A stretch of DNA of 64,000 nucleotides from Diphasiastrum complanatum (Eukaryota; Streptophyta; Lycopodiopsida; Lycopodiales; Lycopodiaceae). A program made the position numbers and the translations under genes. The notes under the pieces were generated by a model. It saw nothing but the letters and a program-made list of their open reading frames with translations, had not been told where the DNA came from and did not search any database. The DNA lies in the NCBI GenBank assembly GCA_029204225.1, contig CM055111.1, positions 2,420,329 through 2,484,328 of the forward strand, given 5' to 3'. Numbering within the stretch: the stretch's first letter is position 1; each line of letters begins with the position of its first letter. This document shows positions 1 to 11,868 of the stretch, piece by piece.

Positions 1-36
1 AAGGAGTCTAGGGCACTACAACATGTGGTCCTATCT

Positions 37-62
37 TTCTCTCTCTCTCTCTCTCTCTCTCT
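37..62. repeat. (CT)n microsatellite
   Basis: Uninterrupted CT dinucleotides. This is the first of many CT tracts in the window. Confidence 0.95.
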
Positions 63-1660
63 TTTTCTCGTGGACACATTCATGCTTTTTTCTCTTTGTT
101 ACCGATAGGATCAAAGAGATCAAAGGATAATCTCAAAAATATTCTCTGCTGCAGGTGACATCGAGGAGCAGAATATTGTTGCACGTACAATTTAGGGGAG
201 CTTTTCAAAGAATATTAATGGTCTTAAAGGATTATAAATTTTTTTAACACCAATCAGTAAAAAGTGGGATATGTAGAAGCCTCTTGAAGATAATTGATCT
301 GGAAGCTCAAAATTCTTGTTGTTGAAATAAATTTAATTCTTTAACACCATTCTTTGTTTGAAGAGTTCCCCTGAACTGTATGCTTTAATTTCTTCATTCG
401 TATCGGTAGCATGGAGAAAAAAAGCAAAAATGTGTGTGTGTGTGAAAAAGAGAAAGAGTAGAACGGAACAATGTTAGATCCACCTTAGTTTTTTGCAAGC
501 TACATTCAGGAGAGCTTTGCTTCTCTACGAATTGTTCTGCCGGTGAGACAATATAGACCCCAACATTCTAATTCCTTTTCTATCATGCTCATTTTCTTTC
601 AAAAACTGGAAGCTTTCATTTGAATGTCTTCGCATTAGATGTGCAAGTTCAAGTAATTATTTTTAACTTCATGTCATTCATAAACTCAAAGTTTGTATTA
701 ATAAGAGTTTGAATTATCTGCTCCAGATCAAAAAGATCAAGAGAAGATGCACCCAAATGCCTAAAAGGCTTCACTCGATGCACCAACAAGATAGATCATT
801 TCTTGAAAGGCAGAACATTTGCACAAACAATAACAAATGTTAGTTTGTAACACAAGTCGATATTGTAGTTTTTTGACAAAGATGTCCAAATTCTAGAGAG
901 GTGCATATATGACTCCCAAACTTCAAAGTGTGCCCTTTTGAAATTTCCAGAGTTGCATATGTAAGCTCAAGGTATCTTCGATCAGGTCAATGTGCTGCCG
1001 ATAATCTTCACTGTTGAAAATTGTTAACAACAAATACTTGTTAGCATCACTGGTAGTCCATCCTGAGAATTCCATAGCCAAAATCAAAGCTCTGGATCGT
1101 CCGAGGCAGATTGCCCCTTCAATAGTACTACAACATTTTAGTCATCTTATTGTGTCTCCCTTAACATTTTATAATCGTTTCACTCATATCTTATCAAAAA
1201 TATCAGAAATCAGCAGAATGTAACAAGAACTCAAAAGACAATTTCTTACAACAAGCAGATCAATCATGTTTCAATATGATATTTTGAGTCCCAAGGATAG
1301 CATACCCTTTCCAGTGTTTAAAAAATAGTTTCTCACATATTTTATTCAGACACCATTCTTCTCAAAAAATAATGATCAAAATATCTACTATTCATAGCAC
1401 ATTAGCTGTTCAAAAATTTTTGTTGATATACGCATATGTTGTTTTCACATGAGTTAAATCATGAAGGGACCAAAAGAAAGCGACGACAAGAGGACCAGAT
1501 GCATGCTTTATAAGGTACACACCATAAATGGAAAAATCTTGAAACTCACTATTCAAATGTGATTTTTCACCTCATTATCTCGTATGACACTAGATATTTT
1601 TTGTAAGGATTTTAAAAGGGAGATCTTGAGGATAGAGTCGTCAGTGAGGGTGAGGTATTT
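63..1660. other. Non-coding, no gene recognised
   Basis: AT-rich sequence with only short open frames. None shows a domain motif or splice-supported continuation. I see no RNA gene or element end. Confidence 0.6.
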
Positions 1661-4075
1661 CAAACAAAGTCCGGTGAAATGCTTCACAACAGGCCATTGC
1701 CAGAAAATCATGTTTCAATCATTGTGTATGCATATCATGATGATGTTGTGCAACTACCTATTCTGATCGAGAATGCAGACATGTATACTCTTCGCGATGC
1801 AGTTAAGAGTTGCATTGCTTGGCCCATTGATAGGCTGGAAAGTTATAGATTATGTATTTATTTTTGTATGTTCAACCATGTCAATAATATTTTTTAGGTG
1901 AAGGTGATAATCTTGCAATTGGTTTATTTTTTTAATGCTAAATTTGGTGTGTTTTTGTATATAGAATTTTTTTTTGTTGGCCTCAAACCCAATAGATCCA
2001 ACCACAAAAGAAAATCCATTGGAGAGTTTAGTTCAGGAACACAATGACATAATCCCAAGCCAGGTATGTGCGCTATAAAGCAATTTTGACATAATTATTT
2101 TGTGAATACATGAATTTTTTTTTTCTTATTTTTCTGTTTTTATTTTTGTTTTGTCGAGTGCAATGACAGTGGAGGAAGGCTGAGGTAGCTCTGTAAAATG
2201 GACAAAACAAAAGAATGTATTTAGCCAAGTTAACTCAAAGACTATCAAATTATGTTGATTATATTTGTTTCCTCATATATGCAATTGACGATATATTATT
2301 CACTCACTATTAGTAGAGTTCATACGTCGTTCTTGAAGAAGATGATGACGAACAAGAGGAAGAGGAAGATCCTGGCCACTTCGTATCCTACGACAAAAAA
2401 ATTCAATTGGATCTACTTCAAGTCTTTATGGATTTTCTCGCCTAGACATTAAGATTGCATTTGGATTATTCTAAATCATAAACACTTATATTTTTCTTTT
2501 GTTACAAAGGTGTCAAAGGGTACAGCTCCTCCCACAATTCCTCTATGTCGATTGATTCCCAACTCCACAATCAGACAGCTGGGTAATTGTTACGAAAAAC
2601 TATGTCATGAATTTTATAAGCATGGTTATGTCAGACAAAAAGGACATTTTATTTGCTTGCTTAAAACACTGAAGAATGAGAAGTGTACTATGGATACATA
2701 CATTGCTGGGTGGAATCCTATGTGGCAAGAAATAAATGGACAATTTGAAAATGAACTTAGTCACAATAGTGATTGGAGCTTTTTACATAATAAGATGCTC
2801 TATGTGTGGGATGGAAACCATAAGCTTCGCACATTCATGAAAGAAATCACCAAGAGTAAGTAATACATTTGTTGTATTTTCTTGTAACAAAATTGACTTG
2901 TTACGCATGTATGGATGTCAAAAAATAAACTTTTTATAATATTTTTTTCTTGTGTAGATTTTTCAAATGATCCCATGTTCCACCCTTGAGTGGATGTTAA
3001 ATGTTCTATTTGTTTTTTTAACGTGAAGCACATTTCAGTTGCATTACGTAATCAACTCATTTTTGTAGCTTAAATGAGACCGGCTTAATGAAAACCACAT
3101 CAGTGACAAAGTATGCATGATTTGAGCATTGAGCCAGTTTGATAAGGCTAGCTTACTAAAGCACGTGCCAGAGGAGGATAAAAAATACATGGCTGAGTTA
3201 TTGAGTGCTAAAAAAGAAAAACAAGGGTACTTTTAAAGCATGGTACAATTGTCCACTTGCAGTCCTTACTCAAGTGGTGTTTCAGTATGGACTCAACTCT
3301 ATTACATTAGATTATTACACATTTTAATTCTCGACTTGTCTATTGTTATGATTGAATTTTGGTGGATCTATGTAACATACAAGGTGTATATCATTTGGAG
3401 CTACAACCTGAAAAACTCGATCCCGCTAGTTAATTATGATGTAGAGTGGGCTGCAACATTCCATGTCGTGGATTTGAAATGTAGACGTCAAACACGAAAG
3501 TTGGCTACACTTGCAAATCTAGCCAAAGGCGATGAATTTTATAAGTAAGCAATTTTGTCAACACACTATATTTCATTTAAATTTCTTTCATCAAATTGTA
3601 AAAGTTTTTTACAAGAATTGTAAAAGATAACAATGTTTTATTTTTTTAGTGCTGTGTTACGTGTTGATTGGGACCACAAGACAAAATTTGTTACAGAAGA
3701 GAGATTATATGATATAGTTTGCACGAAGTTGTCCCACGACTGCAAGGCAAACATTGTACATGCATTAACTGAGGAAGATGATGCTTTTAGTAAACAACTC
3801 CACATACCAACCGGTAAGTTATAACAAAATGTCATCTTCTATATGTAATTGCACTCATTACCTTCATTTGACATGTTCACAATTGTTTTGGCAATCGTAG
3901 ATAACAAGACCTTTCGAGTATATTTTGTGAAGGAGGTCTTGTGGGATCAGATTATTGATGCTAGTATTGTCATACTCAGAAATATGGAAGCTAGCTATGA
4001 CTTGAGATTACTAGCCACAAGATTTTCCTTGCACACTCGAGAGTACAAGAGAAAGAACTGTGAAGTTTTTTAGCA
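1661..4075 (+). pseudogene. Decayed multi-exon gene with a DUF8039-like segment
   Basis: Function unknown. Near 1679-1840 the translation has the LP..(I/V).....TLRDAV....AWP pattern of DUF8039, a domain found in plant proteins often linked to CACTA-type transposons. Near 2333-2450 follows a very acidic stretch (EEDDDEQEEEEDPG), then an exon at about 2509-2854 with YVWDGNHKLR near its end, bounded by AG and GTAAGT. Further exon-like blocks lie at about 3420-3548, 3650-3812 (AG and GTAAGTT) and 3900-4073. Stops and frame changes interrupt the blocks between 2990 and 3420, so the locus looks dead. Preserved splice sites argue against a processed retrocopy. It could be a decayed host gene or cargo of a DNA transposon; no terminal repeats were found. 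The DUF8039 assignment is by pattern only. Confidence 0.45.
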
Positions 4076-4475
4076 CGTGTGAACTTCACCACACACCCTA
4101 CAGGATCTTACTGAGGTGTTGTGATTGCACAAGATTGATCAAAGAACAGTATACTTGAAAAATCTATGGCAAGAGCACAATGGCATACATCTGACTGAAA
4201 AATCTAACTTCTTACTATGAGAATTGAATGTCAGAAATAATTCTAAGTGCTCGGTATGGGAAAAACAGGCTGCTCTCGAGTAGAGAGAGAAAATCAATGA
4301 TAGAAAGCTCGAGTAGAGAGAGAATGAGTCCAAAACACCAAAATCTCGTTATTCACAATATGGCAAAACATGCCAAGATTTCCCTACATGAGAGAGACTC
4401 GAATTCCTACAGTGGAGTTGCATGGAAAGTCCACTTAACTGAGTTAACTCACCTACCAGAGATCCACATGTGTAA

Positions 4476-4630
4476 CTGCATGCATGGATATTGCATATAC
4501 TGAATGTCAACTCATAATGCTGCCTAGACATGTGTAGATCACAGAAACCACTTTGCATGTTGCATGCACTGATTGCATGTGGCTTGCATGCATACAGAAA
4601 GACATTGCATGCCATCTAAACTTTTGCATG
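4476..4630. promoter_or_regulatory. TGCATG/CATGCA (RY-type) motif cluster
   Basis: About eight TGCATG hexamers lie in roughly 150 bp (for example near 4478, 4554, 4561, 4573, 4584, 4604 and 4625). This is the RY element core bound by plant B3-domain regulators. The cluster is about 190 bp upstream of the ATG at 4815. A role there is inference. Confidence 0.4.
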
Positions 4631-4814
4631 TCATCAAATTTGAAACTACCTAACTCAAACTCGACCTATTCTAGAAGGTTATGTGCTCAATTCACATACC
4701 TTTTATGTACAACATAGATTACAATGGAAATAACCATGGACATGACCCCAAACTCGAGATAGGAAGATAATATTTTACTAATCTTCACAAAAACTTTCCA
4801 AAATTATTTTAGAG

Positions 4815-5397
4815 ATGGCTGGAAAAGCCGGATCATCGCATGATCCTAATAGGCAACCAGGGTTGGCTTTGGTAGCACGAAGAGTTGTGTTCTGGTAAGC
4901 TATTGCATATAGAAAAAAAATTTCCCCTTGCATGTTGATGTTATTTAATCTCTAGTAATTGCAATTCTTATTTTATGTTTATCAATGTAGATGGCTGGGC
5001 ATTCAAGTGAGTATCAAGAATTTGGAGTACATGCCTCCCATGGCCTTGGAGTGGTGTGACTTAGCAAATAACGATTGCATGTACACATCCTCAATGAAAA
5101 ATAGCAAATGGAGCTCGTGGATTTTCAAGCATTGTCCATGGTGGTTGGATTTTCCCACAAGAGAGTATCCATCAGATGAGAGAGAAGATTATGTTCGCAA
5201 AAGCAATTTGTTAAAAAAGGCAACAGAGACACGAGTATGATAATTTTAATAAATTACGTGTGGGTTATAGCTTTTTTTTGTTTGTCTATTTTTTTTTTAT
5301 CTAGTGCTACTTGTGAGTATAGACAAGGATTTTGAGAGATCGTAGCAAGAAGCCATGGGACTTCAATACAACGAAGACCTATTCCTCTAGTTCTCGT
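4815..5397 (+). CDS. Unidentified spliced open frame (fragment)
   Basis: I do not recognise this protein. A first exon with ATG at 4815 encodes MAGKAGSSHDPNRQPG and continues to a donor-like TCTG/GTAAGC at about 4892. After an AG at 4990 an open frame runs to about 5236, with a Trp/Cys-rich middle (WCDLANNDCMYTS, KHCPWWLDFP) and a basic end. A possible third exon spans about 5304-5397. Downstream sequence turns into poly-T and CT repeat with no clear continuation, so the gene is incomplete, decayed, or continues in exons I cannot see. It lies next to the decayed gene to the left and may be a further part of it. Confidence 0.3.
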
Positions 5398-5569
5398 GAG
5401 TATATTACAATTTATTTCACATGCATATCTATATATAGATATAGATATAGATATTTTAGAGAAAGGATGTAAGGGTTGCCATCAAAAAATTAACTGTGCC
5501 ACCAAAAATGTCACGCTCTACCCGCAAAACATGTCATGCTTTTACAAAGGAAAAACTAAAATGTCATGC

Positions 5570-5731
5570 TATTTTTTTTTTTTTGACACACACACACATA
5601 CAAGCCTCTTTTCTTTTTTTTTGACACACACATACAAGTAGATTTGAAATTTCGCCCTTTCTAGAGATCGATATCTCTCTCTCGCGATCGCGATCCAGTC
5701 TCTCTCTCTCTCTCTCTCTCATTGTCTCTCT

Positions 5732-5765
<34 letters not shown>

Positions 5766-5776
5766 GTCTCTCTGTA
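5570..5776. repeat. Poly-T, (CA)n and (TC)n low-complexity block
   Basis: Two copies of a poly-T plus GACACACACA unit (about 5572-5637) are followed by interrupted TC tracts from 5700 to 5776. The TC part contains two copies of CATTGTCTCTCTGT, so part of the microsatellite was itself duplicated. Confidence 0.85.
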
Positions 5777-6645
5777 GGGGTGTGAGAGAATGATTCATGT
5801 TCAAATTAGGTTCACAGGTGATTCACAGAAAAAACATACACATGTTGCCAAAGAACGATCTTCAGCTTGTGAATCAGTTAGTTCATGAGAAAATGATCTT
5901 CAGCTTCTGTTTTTCTTCTTTCTCTCTCTCTCTCTCTCAAAGACAGACAGAAGAGATCTCGCTTTCAATATTAGGTTGATTAGACATCTGCTTATCCAAG
6001 CTCTTTAATGCTGCCACAGAATCCAGAATCCAGACTCTTTCACTTATTATAGCGACCTTAGCCTCACCGAGTAACTAAAATGCACAACACAGCAAACAAG
6101 AAAATAGAAAAGCTAAAAGCTACAGGCAAAATATAGAAAGGACAAATATGAAAATAGAGAAAGGGCACGTAAGAATCTAAAAAAAATGTGGAGGCAATAT
6201 ATGTTGGAATAGCTGCAGAATAAGGGGAGAAAAAGGGGAGGTGTTAACCGGTGAAGCTGCATATCAACACAAGGAAAATGCAGGGAATAAAAGGAGGCAA
6301 AATCTAATATACAGAGAGTAAATATGAAGCTTGTGGCCCCATTGATCAAACAGACAGATAGACAGAGTCTAATACAATCAGAGACAAATCGTCTTTGAAT
6401 CTTCAAATGAGTCAGATATTAGACTTGGATCTTCTAAATATGACTCATCTGAATATTCGACCTGACTCATCAGAACTTGGTACAATCAGAGATAGGTCGC
6501 TTTCAATATTAAAATTTTTGTGTCAGGTTGATCATCTTGTGTTCCTGAGAAGAGATTGTTTCATGTTTGCTTGCTGTATAGTACCGTCAAATGCGGCTCA
6601 GGGAGCAGGGATGCAGGGGAACTAGATTATTAAAAACGAGAAGAG
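5777..6645. other. Non-coding, partial copy of a Ser/Asp-rich exon
   Basis: There is no intact gene. At 6398-6480 the sequence encodes ESSNESD and SSKYDSSEYS-like stretches resembling the Ser/Asp-rich tail at 6810-6848, so a degenerate partial duplicate of that exon is likely. A short CT tract lies at 5910-5938. Confidence 0.4.
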
Positions 6646-6849
6646 GAAGTCGAGTTTCTCGCACGAATTGAGGCAAGGATAAAAGCAGTAGAAGAACGAA
6701 CTGCCAAGAAACGGGCTAAGAGACAAAAGAAAAAAGAGAATATGAAATTGAAGAAAGGCAAGTTTGATAAGCCTTCGGGCCCCATTGAAGTTCAAGGTCC
6801 AACACATCTCGATGAATCTTCAGATGAGTCAGATTCTGAAGACGAATGA
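6646..6849 (+). pseudogene. PRKRIP1-like terminal exon (orphan)
   Basis: The frame opens after a CAG-like or AAG acceptor and encodes EVEFLARIEARIKAVEERT, then a Lys/Arg-rich run (AKKRAKRQKKK), and ends DESSDESDSEDE before a TGA at 6847. The combination of a helical RTAKKR.KRQKKK block and an acidic tail is the C-terminal pattern of PRKRIP1 (C114), a spliceosome-associated nuclear protein with a long helix. The conserved N-terminal half (FHVYR..RRREY) is not visible upstream, so this is a single exon of a larger gene or a stray exon copy. Family assignment is from recall of the motif; the absence of other exons is observed. Confidence 0.45.
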
Positions 6850-7875
6850 AATTTACTGCTATGAAAACTTCAAAGAAAGAAACTTCTGTGCATTCTGTCA
6901 TGGCTGGCAAGAAGGTATCCAACACTCATTTCTGTCCTCTTGCACTCCATTTCTGTTTCTATGAGAAAACAATTATTTACTTGAATATCGCCTCCATCAG
7001 CTCGCGAAGAAACATTCCACACTTTGATTTTCACTCTGAAAGTGTGTATGATCAGTTGATATTCACTTTACAGAGTCAATTTGAGAACTTATATTGCCTG
7101 TAACAGTGTGATCTAGCTCTGATTTTGTGATCCTGATGTCAAGTAATGATCTTATCCATGCCCATGCCCACTTTCCAAGATATTTTATGTCCAATGAGAT
7201 ATTTTAGAGAGGCAAGATATTGTTCAACTGCAAAGCTTAGGAGTTAGTAGCACTTTACATTCAATTGATCTAAAATAGTAATATTGAGATCATTTTTTTA
7301 GTCAATATATATATACATATTTATCTTGGCTCAAGTGATAACTGAAGATGAAACTATTATGAGGCACATTTGTTAAAGCCAAGATTTCATTTAACCATTT
7401 TTGAGATTTTTGAGATGCGAGAGAAATTTTTTTGATGAAAATGGCACCCAAGCTAAATAAGGTTTTAAGAAAGAAAATTATACTTTTATCTTGGAGTCTA
7501 TTATAGGGGAAAAAAAAAGGATGGCTCTTTGTTGTCAAAGTTAGACAAAATGGTTTTTTCCTATCCGCTTCAAACTTCTAAGGCTTGAAATCTTTTGTCA
7601 AACTTCATGTTGTAGCAGTTGACATTGTAACATTGTCTATGCACATGCTCAATGTAGGTGCATGTTCTTGATAATGTACAAAAGATAATAGGGCTTACAT
7701 TTTCGATTATTGACATTAAAATGTGATGTTTTGTCTGAATTACACCAATGTTTGTATCCAAGTTAAGAAAAGTTGCAGTCAATTAGTTTTTTGACATCGT
7801 ATTATCTACTTATATAGCTCAACAGACTTAAGTCCACAACCATGTGGTGTTGAGTCTAAATGATTTTGTTCTCAG

Positions 7876-7983
7876 CTCAAGGAACTCATACAAAGACAAA
7901 GGGAGGAGTTTTTCCAGCAGCATTTAGCACTTCGAATTGAATTGGAAACCGGGACCGAAGCAGTTAGAAGAGAAACAAAGTGA
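7876..7983 (+). pseudogene. Possible terminal exon, helical, unknown gene
   Basis: After TTCTCAG the frame encodes KELIQRQREEFFQQHLALRI and then ELETGTEAVRRETK, ending in TGA at 7981. The composition (Gln, Glu, Arg, heptad-like Leu) suggests a coiled coil. No other exon of this gene is evident. It could belong with the exon at 6646 only by further splicing, for which there is no evidence. Confidence 0.3.
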
Positions 7984-9012
7984 CTAAAAGCTGACAGTGA
8001 TAGCAATTTAGTAAATACCTTCACCACTTCTTCATTTGATCTCTTTTCATGTTTGAAATTTCATGAAGTTATTTTTGGATATGTGGATCAACACGTTATT
8101 TTTAGGCAAAATCATTGTAGTTTTAGTATTGAAGAAAAATATTGAAGCATATTTTGATTACTGTGTGAAGTCACCTAATAAGCACTGTGGTGATTTTTAA
8201 TTTCGATATTGAATATTAACTTGGATGACAATTGTCTCTTGAATTCTGCTAATACATCTTATTGGAGTTCCTAGTGTGGAGCCGCTTATGTCACACAAAA
8301 CCATGCAATTTCCATATGAGATCTTCGTCCAAGACTCAAGTTATGCAAGCCAGTTTTGTGTGGAATTTTCTATCTTTGTCGAAGCTTTGTATCCCCACCA
8401 CTTACTCTGTGTTTACTTTATCATCAAATTATTGTGATGATAAGTAATCTAGGACTTTATTTGAGGGGGGTAGGAGTGCCTTAATAGTTTATGAGATACG
8501 GGGGTGGGGAGATAGAACCGAGGTTGGGGGAGAGCTAGAAACGTTCCTTGAAAAAAGTAACATAGACTCTAGGGGATAAAAAAGAGGGAAAATAGGGTTA
8601 GGTTTATGGTTTAGAGTACGGGTAAGGTTAGAGGTGGGTTAAGAATTAGGGTTTGGGAGCGTGGTGATTGGGGCGAAGTTTGAAGGATATAGAAAGGGGG
8701 TGTAGAGACGTTTTGGAGGAGGTTTTATATGGCATTTCAGAAGGCAAAAGAGAAGTGCAACATGGGATAAACAAGGTTAGGGTTTGCTTTTAGAGTTGAA
8801 ATGCTTTCTTCACATATCAAAGTTATGCTACAAAACAACACTATAAGCTATATTTAATGTATGAAGTCAAAGGGGAGGGAAAGTGAAAGGAAGGAGGGTG
8901 GAAAAGAAAGATTGTTGGGATACGAAAGGAGGGAGCATAGGGTAGACGATCATCTTCCATTCAATTAGGATAGACGGTCATCTCTCTTTCTCTTGTCCTA
9001 AACCTTGAAACA
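7984..9012. other. Non-coding, G-rich stretch
   Basis: No gene is seen. Between 8465 and 8800 the + strand is G-rich with scattered GGGTTAGG and TTAGGGTTT words. Confidence 0.6.
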
Positions 9013-9174
9013 CATACCCCCTCTCTCTCTCTCTCTCTTTTGTAAACCCTAAACACACACCCACACTCTCTCTTTTCCTCCCCCTCTCTCAATCCTAAAC
9101 ACACCATCGTTGTTTGTCTGTCTCTCTCTTCCCCCCTCCCTCTCCCTCTACCCCTCTCCATTTTCCTAAACTCT

Positions 9175-9225
<51 letters not shown>

Positions 9226-9322
9226 AACACGGACACACACGCCCCCTCCCTCTACCCCTCGAGCCATTTGCTATGTCTTCTCTCTCCCTTTTCTACTCTC
9301 TCTCTCTCTCTCTCTCTCACTT
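9013..9322. repeat. Compound (CT)n/(CA)n microsatellite block
   Basis: CT tracts at about 9020-9038 and 9298-9319 flank AAACACACAC units and an uninterrupted (CA)n from 9177 to 9219. Several CTAAACACAC words suggest expansion from a short unit. Confidence 0.9.
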
Positions 9323-9365
9323 TTTCGGGTGAGCCAAAGGTAAGTCCTATAAAATTTTGCATGTC

Positions 9366-9370
9366 TAAAT
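9366..9370. repeat. Target site duplication TAAAT (left)
   Basis: The five bases TAAAT directly before the left LTR recur exactly at 13688-13692 after the right LTR, as expected for Ty1/copia integration. Confidence 0.85.
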
Positions 9371-10151
9371 TGTTAAAACTGAAAAACAATCCATATTGAT
9401 TTTTTTGGCTTGCTACAAATATTGAACCATGTAAGTATGTAGTTCATAAATGCAAAATGCCAAATTTGGCCTGGATAGAACTCGAGCTACATGGATATGT
9501 AATATCTAGATTGATGAGTACAACTTGCATATAGTTTGTACATATAGAATTAGCAAAGTTATGCTTGTAGAAACTCGTGGCAATTCACATGCATTAATTG
9601 TAAGTGATCCATAGTGACATGCAAGGCATGCACAAAGTGTAATGGACACATGCATGATGATTTGGACATTTCTAGTTAGAACTAGCACACCTGAAAAAAG
9701 TTTGTAAAATTGCATGCATGAGAAGTGACAAATGTCACATAGACTCTAGATGTCATTTTATGATGGATGGATGTGGTTCTACCTCGAGCTACCTCAAATT
9801 CCATAAATATGTGTAGCTCTCCTCACAATCAATGATGAAGAACCAAAGTTTTGTAGCTATCTCATGCCATTTTGGATCTAAACAATTTTGCTTGTTATCT
9901 CTCTATCTTTCTCTCTCTAGCTCGTGTTGAAGCTAATCCTTATACACTGATATCTTGTACTTTTGCTCATTATTGATTCATTGCTATCATATTCTGCTGC
10001 TTAGCATGCTAGATTGTGGTTAAGCCATATCTTCTGAACTAGATCTTGTTAATCAATCTAGAATCAGGTTATTGTGCTAATCACAAAGCTTAATTAGATC
10101 CATCATACTTGTGGACATTCCCCACATGTGTGAAATTTGGAAATTTTGTCA
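9371..10151 (+). repeat. 5' LTR of copia element
   Basis: 781 bp, starting TGTTAAAACTG and ending AATTTTGTCA. It is repeated at 12895-13687 in the same orientation. Confidence 0.92.
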
Positions 10152-10164
10152 TGGTATCAGAGCC
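10152..10164 (+). promoter_or_regulatory. Primer binding site, initiator tRNA-Met type
   Basis: TGGTATCAGAGCC lies directly after the LTR. It is the classic plant copia site complementary to the 3' end of initiator tRNA-Met. Confidence 0.93.
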
Positions 10165-10912
10165 AAAATAATCTTTGCATGCTAACATCTCTGATTGTAC
10201 AAGAAATTGAGAGCTAAATCAAGCAAAAAAGCAGTTTTACACTTGTTCTCACCTTTCTTTGAAGTGGATTTGGATTAAATTGGATTGGAACTAATTTTCA
10301 GACCTGAAAAGTGGTAGTACAGAATTTTGAAATTCCGCACGAGTGAAAATCAATGATTTTCAGTCTCTTTTATTTCCTTGCTTATAGATCCAAAGATAGT
10401 AGTGTTATAGCTTGATGGAAAGCTTATGATCTGTCTTTCCATAGAAATTGAAACCAAATCAATCTGATGTGTCTAGCAAGAGTTATAAGCTCTTAAAGAG
10501 GATAGGGATAGGTCCAAAATCCGAGTGACAACATTTTGATTTCTTGCTTTGTTCTGAATCCATTGTTTTGAGCATTCTACACAAGAAACTGAAGATCAAG
10601 ACTGAGTTTGAAGTAATTGAACACTTTTGAGCCTTCTGAGAGTCAATTGTGTTTTTTTTTTTTAAGCATTTCACACGTGCCAAAAGTAGGATTCAAACTA
10701 GCCAAAGTGTCTTAATCCACTTTGTGTGTCTGATCTAGATAACTTGTCTTGTGGAATATTTGAGATTCATCTCAAATACAGTTGAAAGTGTTTCACATAG
10801 GAAGGTAGTACATCCTTGAAAATACCTATAGTGAAAGAGAGCAGCAACTTTAAGTCCAATTGGAACAAGCTCAAACATATTGCAGTCCAATAACTAAGAA
10901 GTCTTCATTAAA
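10165..10912 (+). other. Untranslated leader of copia element
   Basis: About 750 bp between PBS and the gag ATG with no long open frame. Confidence 0.7.
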
Positions 10913-11868
10913 ATGACATCTCGGGGAGGATATCTTCTAGAAGCTAATGAAAGACTAAACACTTCTAATTACTCAATTTGGAAGTTCAGAATGGAGTCCA
11001 TTTTAATACTCCAGGATGTTATGGATATTGTGCTTGGTGTTGAGAAGAAGCCTCAAACACAGGCTGAAATTCCTAAGTATAGGAAGAGAGCTAGAATGGC
11101 TCTACATTTCATTAAGATGAATGTATCTAATGAAATCTGAGAGAGATAGGATCTTGCACTACAACCAAAGAAGCTTGGGATGCACTTAAGTCCATCTATA
11201 AAGCAAAGAATACTTCTAGAATACTCACTCTTAGGAATCAGATTTTCCAAAGTTTCCAAAGAAGTGAAGAGAGTGCATCAAACTATGTTCAGAGAGTTAA
11301 AGATTTACATAGAGAGCTTTCTTGTGTTGGTGTTACTATTAACCAAGATGAGCTAGTTCAAGTCATATTGAATGGCTTGAGAAATGACTATGATAATCTT
11401 GTTCAGTCTTTTGCCATTAAGGAGGAGTTGCCTAATCTAGAAACTCTCCAAGGAATTCTTATTTCTGAAGAATCTAGACAAAGCTATAAACTCTCCAGGA
11501 TGAACAAACTCGAGCATGTTGGAAGTGACAAAGCCCTCTTTGTCAAAGACAAGCATAAATGAAGGAGTAAGAACCAATTCTCTCAAGCATCCAACAAAGA
11601 CAAAACCAAAGATTGAGACAAAGATGGTGAAAGAGATGATACAACTCATCCTACTACTTCAAAGACCAAGAAGAAGAAAGTGAAGTGTTTCTTCTGTGGC
11701 AAGAAGGGGCACTATGCCTCTAATTGCTTTAAGAAGAAAAACCAACTCAAGCAAGCTAATCTCTCCAAAGAGATAAAGAAGATTTTGTTGCAAGTGATGG
11801 AGAAGGATCACTCATGGTGTCCAGTTTTTCTTCATCACCTTTCAAGAAAGATGGAGCTTGGTACATAG
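10913..11868 (+). pseudogene. copia gag (broken)
   Basis: The start MTSRGGYLLEANERLNTSNY and WKFRMESIL are typical of the plant copia capsid N-terminus. The capsid continues in another frame from about 11130 (TTKEAWDALKSIYKAKNTSR, VILNGLRNDYDNL), so there is a frameshift near 11137. In-frame stops occur at about 11560 and 11613. A CCHC zinc knuckle (CFFCGKKGHYASNC) for RNA packaging is intact near 11689-11730. It would form the particle shell of the element but cannot be made as one protein. Confidence 0.85.

Noticed and set aside
8580-8800. Interstitial telomere repeat
   Set aside because: GGGTTAGG and TTAGGGTTT words occur but not as a phased TTTAGGG array; composition alone explains them.
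9506-9715. 69-codon minus-strand frame repeated at 13030-13239
   Set aside because: It is duplicated only because both copies lie in the two LTRs.
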